A DNA stretch of 47,990 nt. Source: Candidatus Ornithospirochaeta stercorigallinarum (GTDB lineage Bacteria; Spirochaetota; Spirochaetia; Sphaerochaetales; Sphaerochaetaceae). This document shows positions 16,493 to 25,162 of this stretch, piece by piece. Below the pieces are notes generated by a model that made no database searches, was not told where the DNA came from, and saw only the letters and a program-made list of their open reading frames with translations. A program made the position numbers and the translations under genes. Where the stretch lies: contig DVIF01000014.1 of assembly GCA_018711525.1 (NCBI GenBank), forward strand, positions 1 through 47,990, in the 5' to 3' direction. Each line of letters starts with the position of its first letter. The stretch's first letter is position 1.

Positions 16493-17491
16493 ATGAAGAA
16501 ACTTATTGCTCTTTCCCTTGTTCTTCTTCTATCATTCTCTGCTTTTGCAGGTGGAGCAAAGGAAGAAGGCGGAGAGGATTCGTACCTGATTGGAGTATCT
16601 AAGCTCATGAGCCATGCGGCGCTTGATGCTGTCGAAGAGGGGATGCAGGACTATCTTGCCACGACAGGACTGAGCGTCAGATATGATTTCCAGAATGCAA
16701 ATGGAGACATCTCCACAAGTGCTACAATCGCACAGCTTTTCAAAGATGAGGGGATCGATGTCGCAGTAGGAATCGCAACACCTACAGCTCAGGCACTTAC
16801 AAACGTGTTCACAGACGTACCTATCGTATTCGCAGCTGTCACAGACCCTGTGGATGCAGGCCTTGTTCCTTCCCTTGAAGGAAGTGAGGATACAAACGTA
16901 TGCGGAGTCTCCGACTTAAGCCCGGTGGAATCCCAGATAAAGCTTCTGATGGATATCACAGGTGCAAAGGTCATAGGCAACATCTATGCATCCGGAGAGG
17001 CGAACGGAGTGGCACTGAGGAATATGGCCGAGGAAGCTGTTGAGAAACTCGGAGGCACGTTCGTAGATGCTGCAATCACGAACTCTTCAGAGGTCATGAT
17101 GGCCGCACAGTCGATCATCGACAGGGTTGATGCAATCTATATCGCAACAGACAATGCTGTAATCTCAGCTCTATCTGCAGTAGACCAGGTCTGCTCCCAG
17201 GCAGGAAAACCACTTTTCAGTGCAGATCCAAGCGGCGTCGCAGGACTCGACTGCCTGATTGCATGGGGATTCAACTACTACTCGATCGGAGAGGCTACAG
17301 GCAAGGCTATCGAACAGATCCTCAATGGAACGAATGCAGGGACAATCGGAACAGTAATGCTCACCGACCCTGCAGATTTCGAGCTCTGGTTCAATCTTGA
17401 TACAGCAAAGGAACTCGGAATCGAAATTCCTCAGGAATACCTTGATATGGCTGCTGTCATAATTGAAAATGGGGAAACAATTACAAAATAA
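16493..17491 (+). CDS. ABC transporter substrate-binding protein, TrpX-like (ABC_sub_bind family)
   Basis: This exported binding protein captures a small solute for the permease and ATPase encoded next. It begins MKKLIALSLVLLLSFSAFA with cleavage before GGAKEEGG and lacks a lipobox Cys. Family segments are IAQLFKDEGIDVAVGIATPTAQAL, VPIVFAAVTDPVDAGLV and NVCGVSDLSPVESQIKLL, typical of the PF04392-type proteins that accompany TrpY/TrpZ-like components. The substrate could be tryptophan or another amino acid or purine-like solute; it cannot be decided here. I chose the ATG at 16493, 9 nt after AGGAGG, over an upstream in-frame TTG. It is the first gene of three. Confidence 0.85.
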   Translation: MKKLIALSLVLLLSFSAFAGGAKEEGGEDSYLIGVSKLMSHAALDAVEEGMQDYLATTGLSVRYDFQNANGDISTSATIAQLFKDEGIDVAVGIATPTAQALTNVFTDVPIVFAAVTDPVDAGLVPSLEGSEDTNVCGVSDLSPVESQIKLLMDITGAKVIGNIYASGEANGVALRNMAEEAVEKLGGTFVDAAITNSSEVMMAAQSIIDRVDAIYIATDNAVISALSAVDQVCSQAGKPLFSADPSGVAGLDCLIAWGFNYYSIGEATGKAIEQILNGTNAGTIGTVMLTDPADFELWFNLDTAKELGIEIPQEYLDMAAVIIENGETITK

Positions 17492-17511
17492 GCAGTCGAC
17501 ACTCTTGATAC

Positions 17512-17540
17512 AGGCCACTATTTGTGGCCTATTATTTTTA
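17512..17540 (+). terminator. Attenuator-like hairpin between binding protein and permease genes
   Basis: A perfect 7-bp stem (AGGCCAC, TATTT loop, GTGGCCT) is followed by ATTATTTTTAT, 20 nt after the binding-protein stop. Partial termination would give more binding protein than permease. Confidence 0.75.
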
Positions 17541-17554
17541 TATTGAGGTTTTAA

Positions 17555-18493
17555 ATGATTGAAGGAATTTTCGTAGAAGGACTTATTTTCTCGATAATGG
17601 TCCTAGGTATCCTGATAAGCTATAGAATTCTTGACTTAGCAGATCTTACCTGTGACGGCTCATATGCGACAGGAGCTGCTGTCGCCACAATGTGCATAGT
17701 CAACGGACTTGGAATCACTGTCGGTCTTGTTCTTGCATTCCTGGTCGGAGTACTTTGCGGTATGGTGACTTCCGCCATACATACAAAACTCAAGATCCCC
17801 GGACTGCTTGCATCCATTCTTACAATGACCATGCTGTACTCCATAAACCTGAGGATCCTCGGCAACAGGGCCAATGTCCCTATCCAGAGGACAATAACAA
17901 CACTATACAGGATCTTCCCTAATGCATTCCCGTTCCTTTCAACGGCTTTCGCAAGTCTATTTGGAACACTGATCATCGTTTTCGCAATAAAAATCGTAAT
18001 GGATCTTTTCTTCAGGACGGATCTTGGACTTGCAATCGGAGCGATGGGAGGAAACGAGCAGGTTGTAATCAGCCAGGGAATGAACCCATCCACTCTTAAG
18101 CTCATAGGGCTTGGATTCTCAAACGGCCTCATAGCCCTCTCTGGAGGCCTTCTGGCCCAGTATCAGGGCTTTGCAGATGCAAACCTTGGACAGGGTATGG
18201 TCGTACAGGGGCTTGCTGCGATAATGCTGGGGGAATTCCTTTTCTCCTCCAACAGGATCTCTCTCATAACACTCAGGGCGATCTTCGGAGGCATAATCTA
18301 CAAGGCGCTGATGTTCTTCGGAAGAAGATACGGCTATCTCATCGGAATCACACCTAACGATTTCAAACTTCTTACAGGCATCCTCGTAATAATCTCACTC
18401 GCTGTTGCCAAGACACGAAGCGCGGCAAGCGATGCAGGAGCGAAGAAGAAGGCGATCCAGAGAACTCAGCAGAAGGGGGATGAGAATGCTTAA
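17555..18493 (+). CDS. ABC transporter permease, TrpY-like
   Basis: This inner-membrane permease has 312 residues and about eight hydrophobic segments, belonging to the branched-chain-amino-acid/ribose-like permease superfamily. Characteristic segments are ISYRILDLADLTCDGSYATG near the start, LKIPGLLASILTMTMLYSINLRILG, and FFRTDLGLAIGAMGGNEQV with the cytoplasmic coupling loop. The start has a GAGG site. The stop overlaps the ATPase start by 8 nt. It works with the binding protein at 16493 and the ATPase at 18486. Confidence 0.88.
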   Translation: MIEGIFVEGLIFSIMVLGILISYRILDLADLTCDGSYATGAAVATMCIVNGLGITVGLVLAFLVGVLCGMVTSAIHTKLKIPGLLASILTMTMLYSINLRILGNRANVPIQRTITTLYRIFPNAFPFLSTAFASLFGTLIIVFAIKIVMDLFFRTDLGLAIGAMGGNEQVVISQGMNPSTLKLIGLGFSNGLIALSGGLLAQYQGFADANLGQGMVVQGLAAIMLGEFLFSSNRISLITLRAIFGGIIYKALMFFGRRYGYLIGITPNDFKLLTGILVIISLAVAKTRSAASDAGAKKKAIQRTQQKGDENA

Positions 18494-19277
18494 CATAGAA
18501 CACGTAACAAAAGTTTTCTTTCCTGGGACGATCAACGAGAAGGTGGCTCTTGAAGATATAAATCTGTGCGTCAATGAAGGTGACGTCGTCTGTGTTATCG
18601 GTTCAAACGGCTCAGGTAAGTCGACACTCTTCAATATGATTGCAGGAACATTCCCTGTCACCAGCGGCACAATAAAGCTCAAGAACAAGGACATCACCCA
18701 TCAGAGCGAGCATAAAAGAGCTTTCGAAATCGGAAGAATCTTCCAGGACCCGACAAAAGGCACAAGTGCCAACATGTCCATTCAGGACAACCTCATCCTC
18801 GCCTCGAAAAAAGGGATGAGGGGACTTAGATTCAGTCTGAACGCAGAGAAGAAAGAGCAGTTCAAAGAGCTTCTTGAACCCATTCACCTTGAGAACAGGC
18901 TTGAAGACAATGTAGGACTTCTTTCAGGAGGACAGCGTCAGGCGCTTACTCTTCTGATGGCAACCCTATCCCACCCTTCCCTGATGCTTCTTGACGAGCA
19001 TACTGCAGCACTCGATCCTGTCAATGCCGCAACTGTAATGGACCTCACAAAGCACTATATCGAGAAGGATAAGCTGACTGCGATGATGGTAACACACAAT
19101 ATGCAGTTCGCAATCGATTATGGCAACAGACTCATCATGATGGATGAGGGACACATCATCTTCGACATAAAAGGAGAAGATAAGAAGAAACTCACCGTCC
19201 CCACCCTTGTGGAAATGTTCAGAGACATAAGGAAGAAGGAATTCGCATCCGATGAGACACTGTTGACGGATGAATAA
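18486..19277 (+). CDS. ABC transporter ATPase, TrpZ-like
   Basis: This is the single ABC domain that drives the importer. Walker A is GSNGSGKST (near 40-48), the signature LSGGQRQALTLL, Walker B LMLLDEHTAALDP and the switch His VTHNMQ. Glu to His follows the Walker B Glu in DEH, which is usual in this subgroup. I chose the ATG at 18486 (MLNIEHVTKVF) because AGGGGG lies 7 nt upstream; an ATG at 18480 is too near that site, and longer in-frame starts run into the permease gene. The length is 263 residues. It is the last gene of the operon and is followed by a strong terminator. Confidence 0.92.
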   Translation: MLNIEHVTKVFFPGTINEKVALEDINLCVNEGDVVCVIGSNGSGKSTLFNMIAGTFPVTSGTIKLKNKDITHQSEHKRAFEIGRIFQDPTKGTSANMSIQDNLILASKKGMRGLRFSLNAEKKEQFKELLEPIHLENRLEDNVGLLSGGQRQALTLLMATLSHPSLMLLDEHTAALDPVNAATVMDLTKHYIEKDKLTAMMVTHNMQFAIDYGNRLIMMDEGHIIFDIKGEDKKKLTVPTLVEMFRDIRKKEFASDETLLTDE

Positions 19278-19307
19278 AGAAGAGAATTTCCTGTTAAATA
19301 AAACAAA

Positions 19308-19337
19308 AGGGCTTTCAGAAATGGAAGCTCTTTTTTT
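19308..19337 (+). terminator. Terminator of the TrpXYZ-like operon
   Basis: A 9-bp stem (AGGGCTTTC with GGAAGCTCT, two G-U pairs, 6-nt loop) is followed by seven T. Confidence 0.85.
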
Positions 19338-19401
19338 AAACTTTACATCTTCCGCTTAACACACATAAAGTTTTTCTCCTTATATAATCAGTAGAAAAAT
19401 A

Positions 19402-19530
19402 AAGAAAAGCATTCAAATCAACACCACACTCGTCCAGAAGGACAGGCCTACCTGGCAGGAGGCCGAGAAGATAGGAGGAGGTGGAATCAAGTACCATGCA
19501 TCCGATTGGGATACGAGGAGTAAAGAATAA
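19402..19530 (+). pseudogene. Unassigned coding remnant without a start codon
   Basis: The frame KKSIQINTTLVQKDRPTWQE... runs 42 codons to a TAA at 19528-19530. It has protein-like composition (DRPTWQEAEKIGGGGIKYHA) but no ATG, GTG or TTG before the upstream stop, so it is probably the 3' end of a truncated gene. Its stop overlaps the next ATG as TAATG. I cannot name the family. Confidence 0.3.
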
Positions 19531-19734
19531 TGGGACACGGCAGAGAGCTAGGCGGATACATCAAGGAGGTAAGAAGAAGCCGAATGAACAAAGGGCTTCA
19601 AGATGGTATGAAAAAAAATGGCATGGAAGATGCTATCAAACTGATGCTGAAAAAGAAAATATCCAGTTTATCTGAAATTGCCGATGCTTTCGATATGCCC
19701 CTCTGAGGTAGAGGCTATTGCCAACAGGTTATAA
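19530..19734 (+). pseudogene. Rpn-family C-terminal remnant with a 2-nt deletion
   Basis: A frame starts at 19530 (MGHGRELGGYIKEVRRSRMN) behind GAGGAG and stops at 19704-19706 after ...EIADAFDMPL. In another frame the sequence continues SEVEAIANRL and stops at 19732-19734. The joined text DMPLSEVEAIANRL closely matches the end of the Rpn-family protein at the right edge of the window (NMPLSEVLEIEKSLK). Loss of one CT unit in CTCTCT explains the break. Only the C-terminal tail of the family is present; the nuclease domain is missing. It lies in a 576-nt spacer after the ABC operon terminator. Confidence 0.55.
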
Positions 19735-19800
19735 GCTTTAAAAAGAAATCTAGAAGATATACTGTGAAAATATCTCTATTCGCCTGAACCTTCAATTGTT

Positions 19801-19832
19801 ATTAAAAATGCCGCCTGTTTAGAGACGGCATT
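19801..19832 (-). terminator. Terminator of the barrel/lipoprotein pair
   Basis: On the minus strand AATGCCGTC pairs with GGCGGCATT (9 positions, one G-U, 8-nt loop) and is followed by TTTTAAT. Confidence 0.8.
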
Positions 19833-19853
19833 GATATTACACCAAGGAATTTG

Positions 19854-21116
19854 TTATCTATCGAATCCAAGATTGAAACGGATTGTGAAAGCATCGAGAC
19901 CATAGTCTCCTGCAGTCTCTCCGAACTCCTGCCAATAGTAGGCGGCATCAATCTTGATCGCCCATAGGTCTATTCCAGCACCAAGAGTCCAATATCCCTG
20001 GTTGATACCAGCACGGACATCAAGGACACTTAAAAGCCTGAACTCAGCACCTATCCTCAAGTGCTCGACAAAGGACCTCATGTTCATTTCGTTTGAGAAG
20101 AAGTCGATGAAATCTACGAAATCGAGAGCAACTGTCGGAGAGAAGAATCCATTCTCCCACTTCCAGCCGAAACCAAGGTCGAAGGAAGGATCCATCTTGA
20201 GAGTGAAATCAGCCTTCTCGGAGAATGTATTCGAAACGATTCCCATCGCATCGGACATCACAGCATCGATATTCGTAACCTGCATCTTATATCCGACGGC
20301 AGAGCCAAGAAGATTGCGGCCGACTGCACCGACGCTGAAACCAAGAGGAAGGTTCACATTAAGACCGACATTGAGAGGAACTGTCCAGCCGAAGGCTATA
20401 TTCTTACCTTTTAAAGCTGCCATGGGGTCTTCTTTAGACATAACATCGAGAGCTTCTTTTACCCCAATTAGTTGAGTATAGCCAAGAACGCTCACACCAC
20501 TGGAAATACCGACATCGATTGAGATGGAAGGTGTGATATCGAATCTCAAACCAAGGGCTGCTAGGATATTCACATTCAGCTCATCGAAAAGATTGGCATC
20601 CAAACCGCCTACCCCGTTACCGAATGTATGAATCGTATCTTTGACATGCAGGCCTAATGCGAATCCACCGCCACCAAGGTTTATACCGGCCTCCACTTCA
20701 GCGAGCTTTCCCTTTCCAGACTTGATGGTCTGCAGGAATCCTGTAGCAGGTCCTGCTATATCTGTCATCTCTCCGGAGTTCATCGCGTCCATGATATCAT
20801 CTACGATGCTTGTTCCAGTTGATTCATTCTTCTTGAGAAGATCATATGGATGGTAGAGAGATACCTGGGCATATGGGAGGGAGATAAGAGTTCTTCTTGC
20901 AAGAAGAGCCGGGTTCATATAGAAGCTGTCACTCCTGCCACCGACTGCAACTCCAGCACTTCCCATGCCGAGGCTTCTGGCACTATGTGGATATGAGCTA
21001 TCTGTCAAAGCAGATAAAGAAGTGTTGATTGATGGATCGAGTTCACTTACCTCAGCAGCAAAGACAGAGGAAGCCAAAACAAAAACAGTTAATGCAACTA
21101 CAAGTATTCTTTTCAT
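19854..21116 (-). CDS. Putative outer-membrane beta-barrel protein (UPF0164-like)
   Basis: The protein has a signal peptide MKRILVVALTVFVLASSVFA, then SARSLGMGSAGVAVGGRSDSFYMNPALLARR, a pattern shared by PorV/UPF0164/FadL-like barrels of spirochaetes. The rest is rich in amphipathic strands and ends with Phe-containing strand FTIRFNLGFDR, a usual barrel terminus. At 420 residues it is of the expected size. I chose the ATG at 21116 because AAGGAGG lies 6 nt before it; the ATG at 21122 is too close to that site. It follows the lipoprotein gene by 11 nt. Its role (transport of hydrophobic compounds or structure) is not known. Confidence 0.65.
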   Translation of the reverse strand: MKRILVVALTVFVLASSVFAAEVSELDPSINTSLSALTDSSYPHSARSLGMGSAGVAVGGRSDSFYMNPALLARRTLISLPYAQVSLYHPYDLLKKNESTGTSIVDDIMDAMNSGEMTDIAGPATGFLQTIKSGKGKLAEVEAGINLGGGGFALGLHVKDTIHTFGNGVGGLDANLFDELNVNILAALGLRFDITPSISIDVGISSGVSVLGYTQLIGVKEALDVMSKEDPMAALKGKNIAFGWTVPLNVGLNVNLPLGFSVGAVGRNLLGSAVGYKMQVTNIDAVMSDAMGIVSNTFSEKADFTLKMDPSFDLGFGWKWENGFFSPTVALDFVDFIDFFSNEMNMRSFVEHLRIGAEFRLLSVLDVRAGINQGYWTLGAGIDLWAIKIDAAYYWQEFGETAGDYGLDAFTIRFNLGFDR

Positions 21117-21127
21117 CGTCATCCTCC

Positions 21128-22702
21128 TTACTCCGCATCATTTCCTTCAAACCATGCAATAGCATCTTTGAAGAAGGAATGGAAATCGATATCATCACCA
21201 ACAAGATTTGTAATGCTGGAAAGATTTACCACATCGACCATCTTATCCAGAGTATAAAGAGCAGAAAGTGTCTGTCCGTTTGCAGCACCCTCTCCCTGGA
21301 TAAGAGCGCTGATACGCTCTTCAAGTGCTCCTGCACTATCCTGATTCTCTTCACTTGAGAAAGCCTCGACAATTGCGGAAATCAAATCCTCAAACTGATC
21401 TGGAACATTGAAGTGATATGGTCCCTGGACCTTAGAATCCGTAATCCAAGGATTTGCCTTCACACACTCTGTTACGAAATACCAGAAGTTATGGCCTTCA
21501 AGCGATGCTTTTTCATCTGTCAAACCCATTCCTGTCAGAGCAACATAGACCTTTTCATCCGTCATAATCAGCGTGTAGTATCTGTTTGCTTCTGAAAGAG
21601 TGACGGCAACAGCATACTTGAAGAGTCCGTCAAAGCTTGCAAAGCTCTTGAATGCATTCTGCTGATGAGCATCCAAGAGACCGGATGTAGAAGCGATGTT
21701 CACATATGTCTCATAAGCACCTTTATGAAGAGTAAGGGAAAGAAGATTCCTGTTGAAATCCGCTTCATTGTTTCCTGCTACTGCAGAAAGGGATTTATAA
21801 AGGCTTCTGATCACATCTGCATATGAAGTGAGGTCTGCCTCCTCGATTCTCTCTATGAAAGACTTCTCCTCATCGCCTTCTGCATATGTCTCGACAGCAA
21901 GACTTCTGGACTCCTCCCCTTCAGAATTCATCGCATCCATGACACCAGAGATGATCGACTGGAGGTCAAGGTTGAACTTTGTCGCACTGCTGAGTGAAGA
22001 AGTGACTGTAGCAAGTGTGTTTGCACTGCTTATGAGAGATGAGATGTCGGCATCTTCCTTTATGCTTCCTGTCTCATCTACACAGGCGACTACATCGGTT
22101 GCAAATGACTCGATAAGCTGAAGTGTTACGACATCACCTGATGTCACATTCCCAGATGCAACTTCAGCAAGGCTTCCCTGCAGGGAATTGAGGGCATCAG
22201 AGACAGCGGACATCACAGAGCCATCCTCTGCATCCCCCATTTCACTATCGATCTGCTCCTTATATGTCGAAAGAACAACGTTCATGACAGTTGCAGTACC
22301 CTTTGCAGCTTCTGCAACCTCCGGCTCCGGAGCTTTCTTCATCTCATCAACAAGCTTTGCCGTGCTCTGCTCGTTCTTAAGGGCAGATGCAATGTCATTT
22401 ACAACATTGTCTTTAATCTTAGGAAGCATGGAATCTACTCCAGAAAGATCGCCATCAACCTCTACTTTGAAGTCTCCTATTGAAATAGAAGTCTTTCCTG
22501 TATCTGTTTTTTCAATACGGTCCTCCGCTTTCTCAAGCGAATCCTTGCTGACCTTGGCACTCTCCACGGCCTTGTCAGCAGAGCTGGTATCAGTTCCCAT
22601 AATGTTATTACCCATCTTGCCCATGAAATCAATCATTCCATCGCATGATGAGAAAGAGAACAGCATGATTACTATGACTAATAGTGACAATATCTTCTTC
22701 AT
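21128..22702 (-). CDS. Large lipoprotein of unknown function
   Basis: The signal MKKILSLLVIVIMLFSFSSC ends in a lipobox with the Cys at 20. The mature part (about 505 residues) is mainly helical and rich in Ala, Ser, Asp and Glu, for example DTSSADKAVESAKVSKDSLE and later EAFSSEENQDSAGALEERIS. I recognise no domain. It is co-transcribed with the barrel gene downstream (11 nt gap), so it may be an accessory lipoprotein of that barrel. Start at 22702 has GGAG 6 nt upstream and a good promoter. Confidence 0.7.
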   Translation of the reverse strand: MKKILSLLVIVIMLFSFSSCDGMIDFMGKMGNNIMGTDTSSADKAVESAKVSKDSLEKAEDRIEKTDTGKTSISIGDFKVEVDGDLSGVDSMLPKIKDNVVNDIASALKNEQSTAKLVDEMKKAPEPEVAEAAKGTATVMNVVLSTYKEQIDSEMGDAEDGSVMSAVSDALNSLQGSLAEVASGNVTSGDVVTLQLIESFATDVVACVDETGSIKEDADISSLISSANTLATVTSSLSSATKFNLDLQSIISGVMDAMNSEGEESRSLAVETYAEGDEEKSFIERIEEADLTSYADVIRSLYKSLSAVAGNNEADFNRNLLSLTLHKGAYETYVNIASTSGLLDAHQQNAFKSFASFDGLFKYAVAVTLSEANRYYTLIMTDEKVYVALTGMGLTDEKASLEGHNFWYFVTECVKANPWITDSKVQGPYHFNVPDQFEDLISAIVEAFSSEENQDSAGALEERISALIQGEGAANGQTLSALYTLDKMVDVVNLSSITNLVGDDIDFHSFFKDAIAWFEGNDAE

Positions 22703-22721
22703 ACTAACTCCAAACGCAAAT

Positions 22722-22750
22722 AATATACCTTACAGGAGGTAAAAAGTAAA
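22722..22750 (-). promoter_or_regulatory. Putative promoter of the lipoprotein/barrel operon
   Basis: On the minus strand TTTACT (22745-22750), a 17-nt spacer and TATATT (22722-22727) lie about 20 nt upstream of the start. Confidence 0.5.
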
Positions 22751-22867
22751 CAAAGCCATCTTGCGAGACAGCCTTAATTTCCATATATTTTTTTGTTTTC
22801 CGGTAAATTTAAAATGAGATGAGAAAATCCGTATTTTTCACAATTCCGTCTATTTTTTTAAAAAGTA

Positions 22868-22896
22868 TTAACAATTTCTTAATTTAAGAGTAATAA
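22868..22896 (+). promoter_or_regulatory. Promoter of the MATE gene, apparently leaderless
   Basis: TTAACA (22868-22873), a 17-nt spacer and TAATAA (22891-22896) end 9 nt before the ATG at 22906. No Shine-Dalgarno is present. Confidence 0.5.
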
Positions 22897-22905
22897 GAAA
22901 TTGAC

Positions 22906-24261
22906 ATGAGCAAAGCCATCGATAAGAAAGAACTCCTTTTTGACAACAGATATCTCTTTACATTGATCATCCCGTTGCTGATTGAAACGATTTTGAATGT
23001 CACAATCGGTATGATGGATACCATAATGGTCGCATCCGATGGAGAGGCGGTCGTCTCCGGGGTGTCCCTTGTAGACAGCCTGGCAAACCTCTTCGTATTC
23101 CTTTTCAGCGCATTCGCAACAGGAGGGGCTGTCGTATGCTCCCAGTATCTGGGTAGAAAGGACAAGGAGAATGCATCATCCTCTGCCAAGCAGCTGATCT
23201 ACCTCTCCCTTGGCTTTGCACTCGTCATAATGGTGTTCCTCCTTATCTTCAGGGAAACGATAGTACATTTCGTATTCGGCTCGATAGAAGAGAGCGTCCA
23301 TAATGCGGCAATCATGTACCTTCTGCCCATTGCAATCTCCTTCCCTTTCCTTGCAGTGACAAACAGCTGCAGCGCAATATGCAGAAGCATGGGTAAAACG
23401 AACATCACCATGATTGTAGCCTTTGTGATGAATCTCATAAACGTCACAGGCAATGCCATAACGATCTACGGACTCGGACTGAGCAGCCTTGGTGCAGGGC
23501 TTGCCTCCCTCCTTTCCAGAATAGTCGCCGCCATCATCATGATAGCTGTGATCATAAGTCCCAGGCAGCCTGTCAGGGTGACAGGACTCATGAAGGTGAA
23601 GATCAGAGTCGACATGATGAAGAGGATAATGAGGATTGCACTGCCATCGGGAATAGAGAACGGAATATTCCATATCGGAAAGATCCTGGTCACATCCACA
23701 ATAGCATCCTACGGTACAGCATCAATCGCCGCAAATGCCGTATATAACAGCCTAGGGACATTTGCAAACATCCCAGGCACTGCGATTGGAATGGCGAGTG
23801 TTACAGTAATCGGACAGTGCTGCGGTGCAGGAAAGCTTGAGCAGGCGAACTACTATGCGAAAAAGCTCCTCTCGCTTACATATCTGATGATGGGCATAAC
23901 GTGCCTCGGCATGTTTTTCCTCACTCCGCTCTTCTCAGGTTTCTACAATCTCAGTGATGCAGCCTACCAGATGGCTGTGGACTATACAAGGTTCAACCTC
24001 ATACAGACGATGCTTTTCTGGCCTGTGGCATTCACAACACCGAACTTCCTGAGGGCTGCAGGAGATGTGAAATTCACAATGGTTGTCGCAATATGCTCGA
24101 TGTGGGCTTTCAGAGTGATGGGAGCAACAGTCCTAGGGACATGGCTCGGAATGGGTCTACTGGGTGTATACTGGGCGATGTGCATTGACTGGTATGCACG
24201 TGGGATCTGCTTCTCATGGCGATGGCTGAAGGGAAAGTGGAGGGAGAAGAAGGTAATATGA
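22906..24261 (+). CDS. MATE-family multidrug/cation exporter
   Basis: This integral membrane protein has about 12 helices and 451 residues, the normal MATE size. It starts LIIPLLIETILNVTIGMMDTIMVASDGEAVVSGVSLV, the N-terminal MATE pattern, and repeats it in the second half (RIALPSGIENGIFHIGKILVTSTIASYGTASIAANAVYNSLGTFANIPG). It probably exports drugs or metabolites using a Na+ or H+ gradient. The gene stands alone, and the -10 only 9 nt before the ATG with no ribosome site suggests a leaderless mRNA. It converges on rsfS with a shared hairpin. Confidence 0.93.
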   Translation: MSKAIDKKELLFDNRYLFTLIIPLLIETILNVTIGMMDTIMVASDGEAVVSGVSLVDSLANLFVFLFSAFATGGAVVCSQYLGRKDKENASSSAKQLIYLSLGFALVIMVFLLIFRETIVHFVFGSIEESVHNAAIMYLLPIAISFPFLAVTNSCSAICRSMGKTNITMIVAFVMNLINVTGNAITIYGLGLSSLGAGLASLLSRIVAAIIMIAVIISPRQPVRVTGLMKVKIRVDMMKRIMRIALPSGIENGIFHIGKILVTSTIASYGTASIAANAVYNSLGTFANIPGTAIGMASVTVIGQCCGAGKLEQANYYAKKLLSLTYLMMGITCLGMFFLTPLFSGFYNLSDAAYQMAVDYTRFNLIQTMLFWPVAFTTPNFLRAAGDVKFTMVVAICSMWAFRVMGATVLGTWLGMGLLGVYWAMCIDWYARGICFSWRWLKGKWREKKVI

Positions 24262-24281
24262 AAGGCCCCCGGAAGGGCCTT
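24262..24281. terminator. Shared hairpin between MATE and rsfS
   Basis: A perfect 7-bp stem (AAGGCCC with GGGCCTT, 6-nt loop) fits between the two convergent stops. T tracts are short on both sides, so termination may be modest. Confidence 0.6.
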
Positions 24282-24284
24282 CAC

Positions 24285-24626
24285 TCAAAGCTCCTCGGTC
24301 TTCTTCCAGAGCTTTTCAAGGTTATAGAACTCTCTGAGCTCGCTGCTCATCAGATGGATTACGATATCGCCGCAATCAATCAGTTCCCAACCATCATCCC
24401 CAGGGCTCTTATGCCTGTTGGCTACTTCCATGCCAAGTTCATTGAGCAATCCCCAGATCTGATGGACTACACCTCTCAGATGCGCCACAGATGTCACTGT
24501 TCCGACTACGAAGCAGTCGGTCCATGAGCACTCGGGGGTCAAATCCATGATTACGACATCCCTGACCTTATGGTCTAAAAGGAATGCTTTGATCTTTGAT
24601 GACTTCTCTTCTATCTCTTTTCTCAT
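24285..24626 (-). CDS. rsfS: Ribosomal silencing factor RsfS
   Basis: The protein binds uL14 and keeps the 50S and 30S subunits apart under starvation in studied bacteria. The family pattern is clear: VVIMDLTPECSWTDCFVVGT followed by HLRGVVHQIWGLLNELG and DDGWELIDCGDIVIHLMSSELREFYNLEKLW. I chose the ATG at 24626 (MRKEIEEKSSK), 113 residues, because GAGGTG lies upstream; a longer frame would run into the lipoprotein gene. It is the last gene of the L21-L27-Obg-NadD-YqeK block, 2 nt after the lipoprotein stop. Confidence 0.92.
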   Translation of the reverse strand: MRKEIEEKSSKIKAFLLDHKVRDVVIMDLTPECSWTDCFVVGTVTSVAHLRGVVHQIWGLLNELGMEVANRHKSPGDDGWELIDCGDIVIHLMSSELREFYNLEKLWKKTEEL

Positions 24627-24628
24627 AT

Positions 24629-25162
24629 TCACCTCATCAACTCCTCCACCCATATTGCGATGAAAGCCTCAACTTCATCATAGGCCTTGATATTATACGA
24701 GAGAACCGGGCCCAGGCTGTATTCATAAACCCTTTCGGCACTGATTGTTTCGTCAAGAAGCCTTTCATCGTCAAATGATGCGGAAAGCTCATTAATAGTA
24801 TTAATAAAGTCGGTTTTCCTCAAGTCTTTTCCGTATTTATTTAAAGCTGCCAGAACACTTTCCTCCCCTGTCACCCTCAGAAGAATGGAGAATATCTCAT
24901 CGCGCCTGAGATAATCATTTTTATCGACATATACGGCATCGAGTGAAAAAAGTGATGATATCACATCCTTGGGAATGCCTTCTCCTATCTCTGAAAGATA
25001 TTCCATTGTCCTTTCATCCACTTCTATAGATACGACCTTCCCGCCGTTTCCAAGATATATGACAGCCTCATCCTCTGTTACAAGGGCTGCTTTCATACCA
25101 TCGGAACAGGAAGGGAGGAAGAAGAGGGATAGCAGGATGAGAATTGCGAGCTTAATCTTCAA
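24629..25162 (-). CDS. Small lipoprotein between yqeK and rsfS
   Basis: The signal KIKLAILILLSLFFLPSC ends with the lipobox Cys. The mature part (about 160 residues) is unknown: it has a strand-rich start (DEAVIYLGNGGKVVSIEVDE) and then helices (EESVLAALNKYGKDL). The start is taken as TTG at 25162, which lies behind a GGGGAGG and overlaps the yqeK end by 11 nt. Longer frames would lengthen the signal unnaturally. In many treponemes an LCP-family gene takes this place, so a lipoprotein here is unusual. Confidence 0.7.
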   Translation of the reverse strand: MKIKLAILILLSLFFLPSCSDGMKAALVTEDEAVIYLGNGGKVVSIEVDERTMEYLSEIGEGIPKDVISSLFSLDAVYVDKNDYLRRDEIFSILLRVTGEESVLAALNKYGKDLRKTDFINTINELSASFDDERLLDETISAERVYEYSLGPVLSYNIKAYDEVEAFIAIWVEELMR

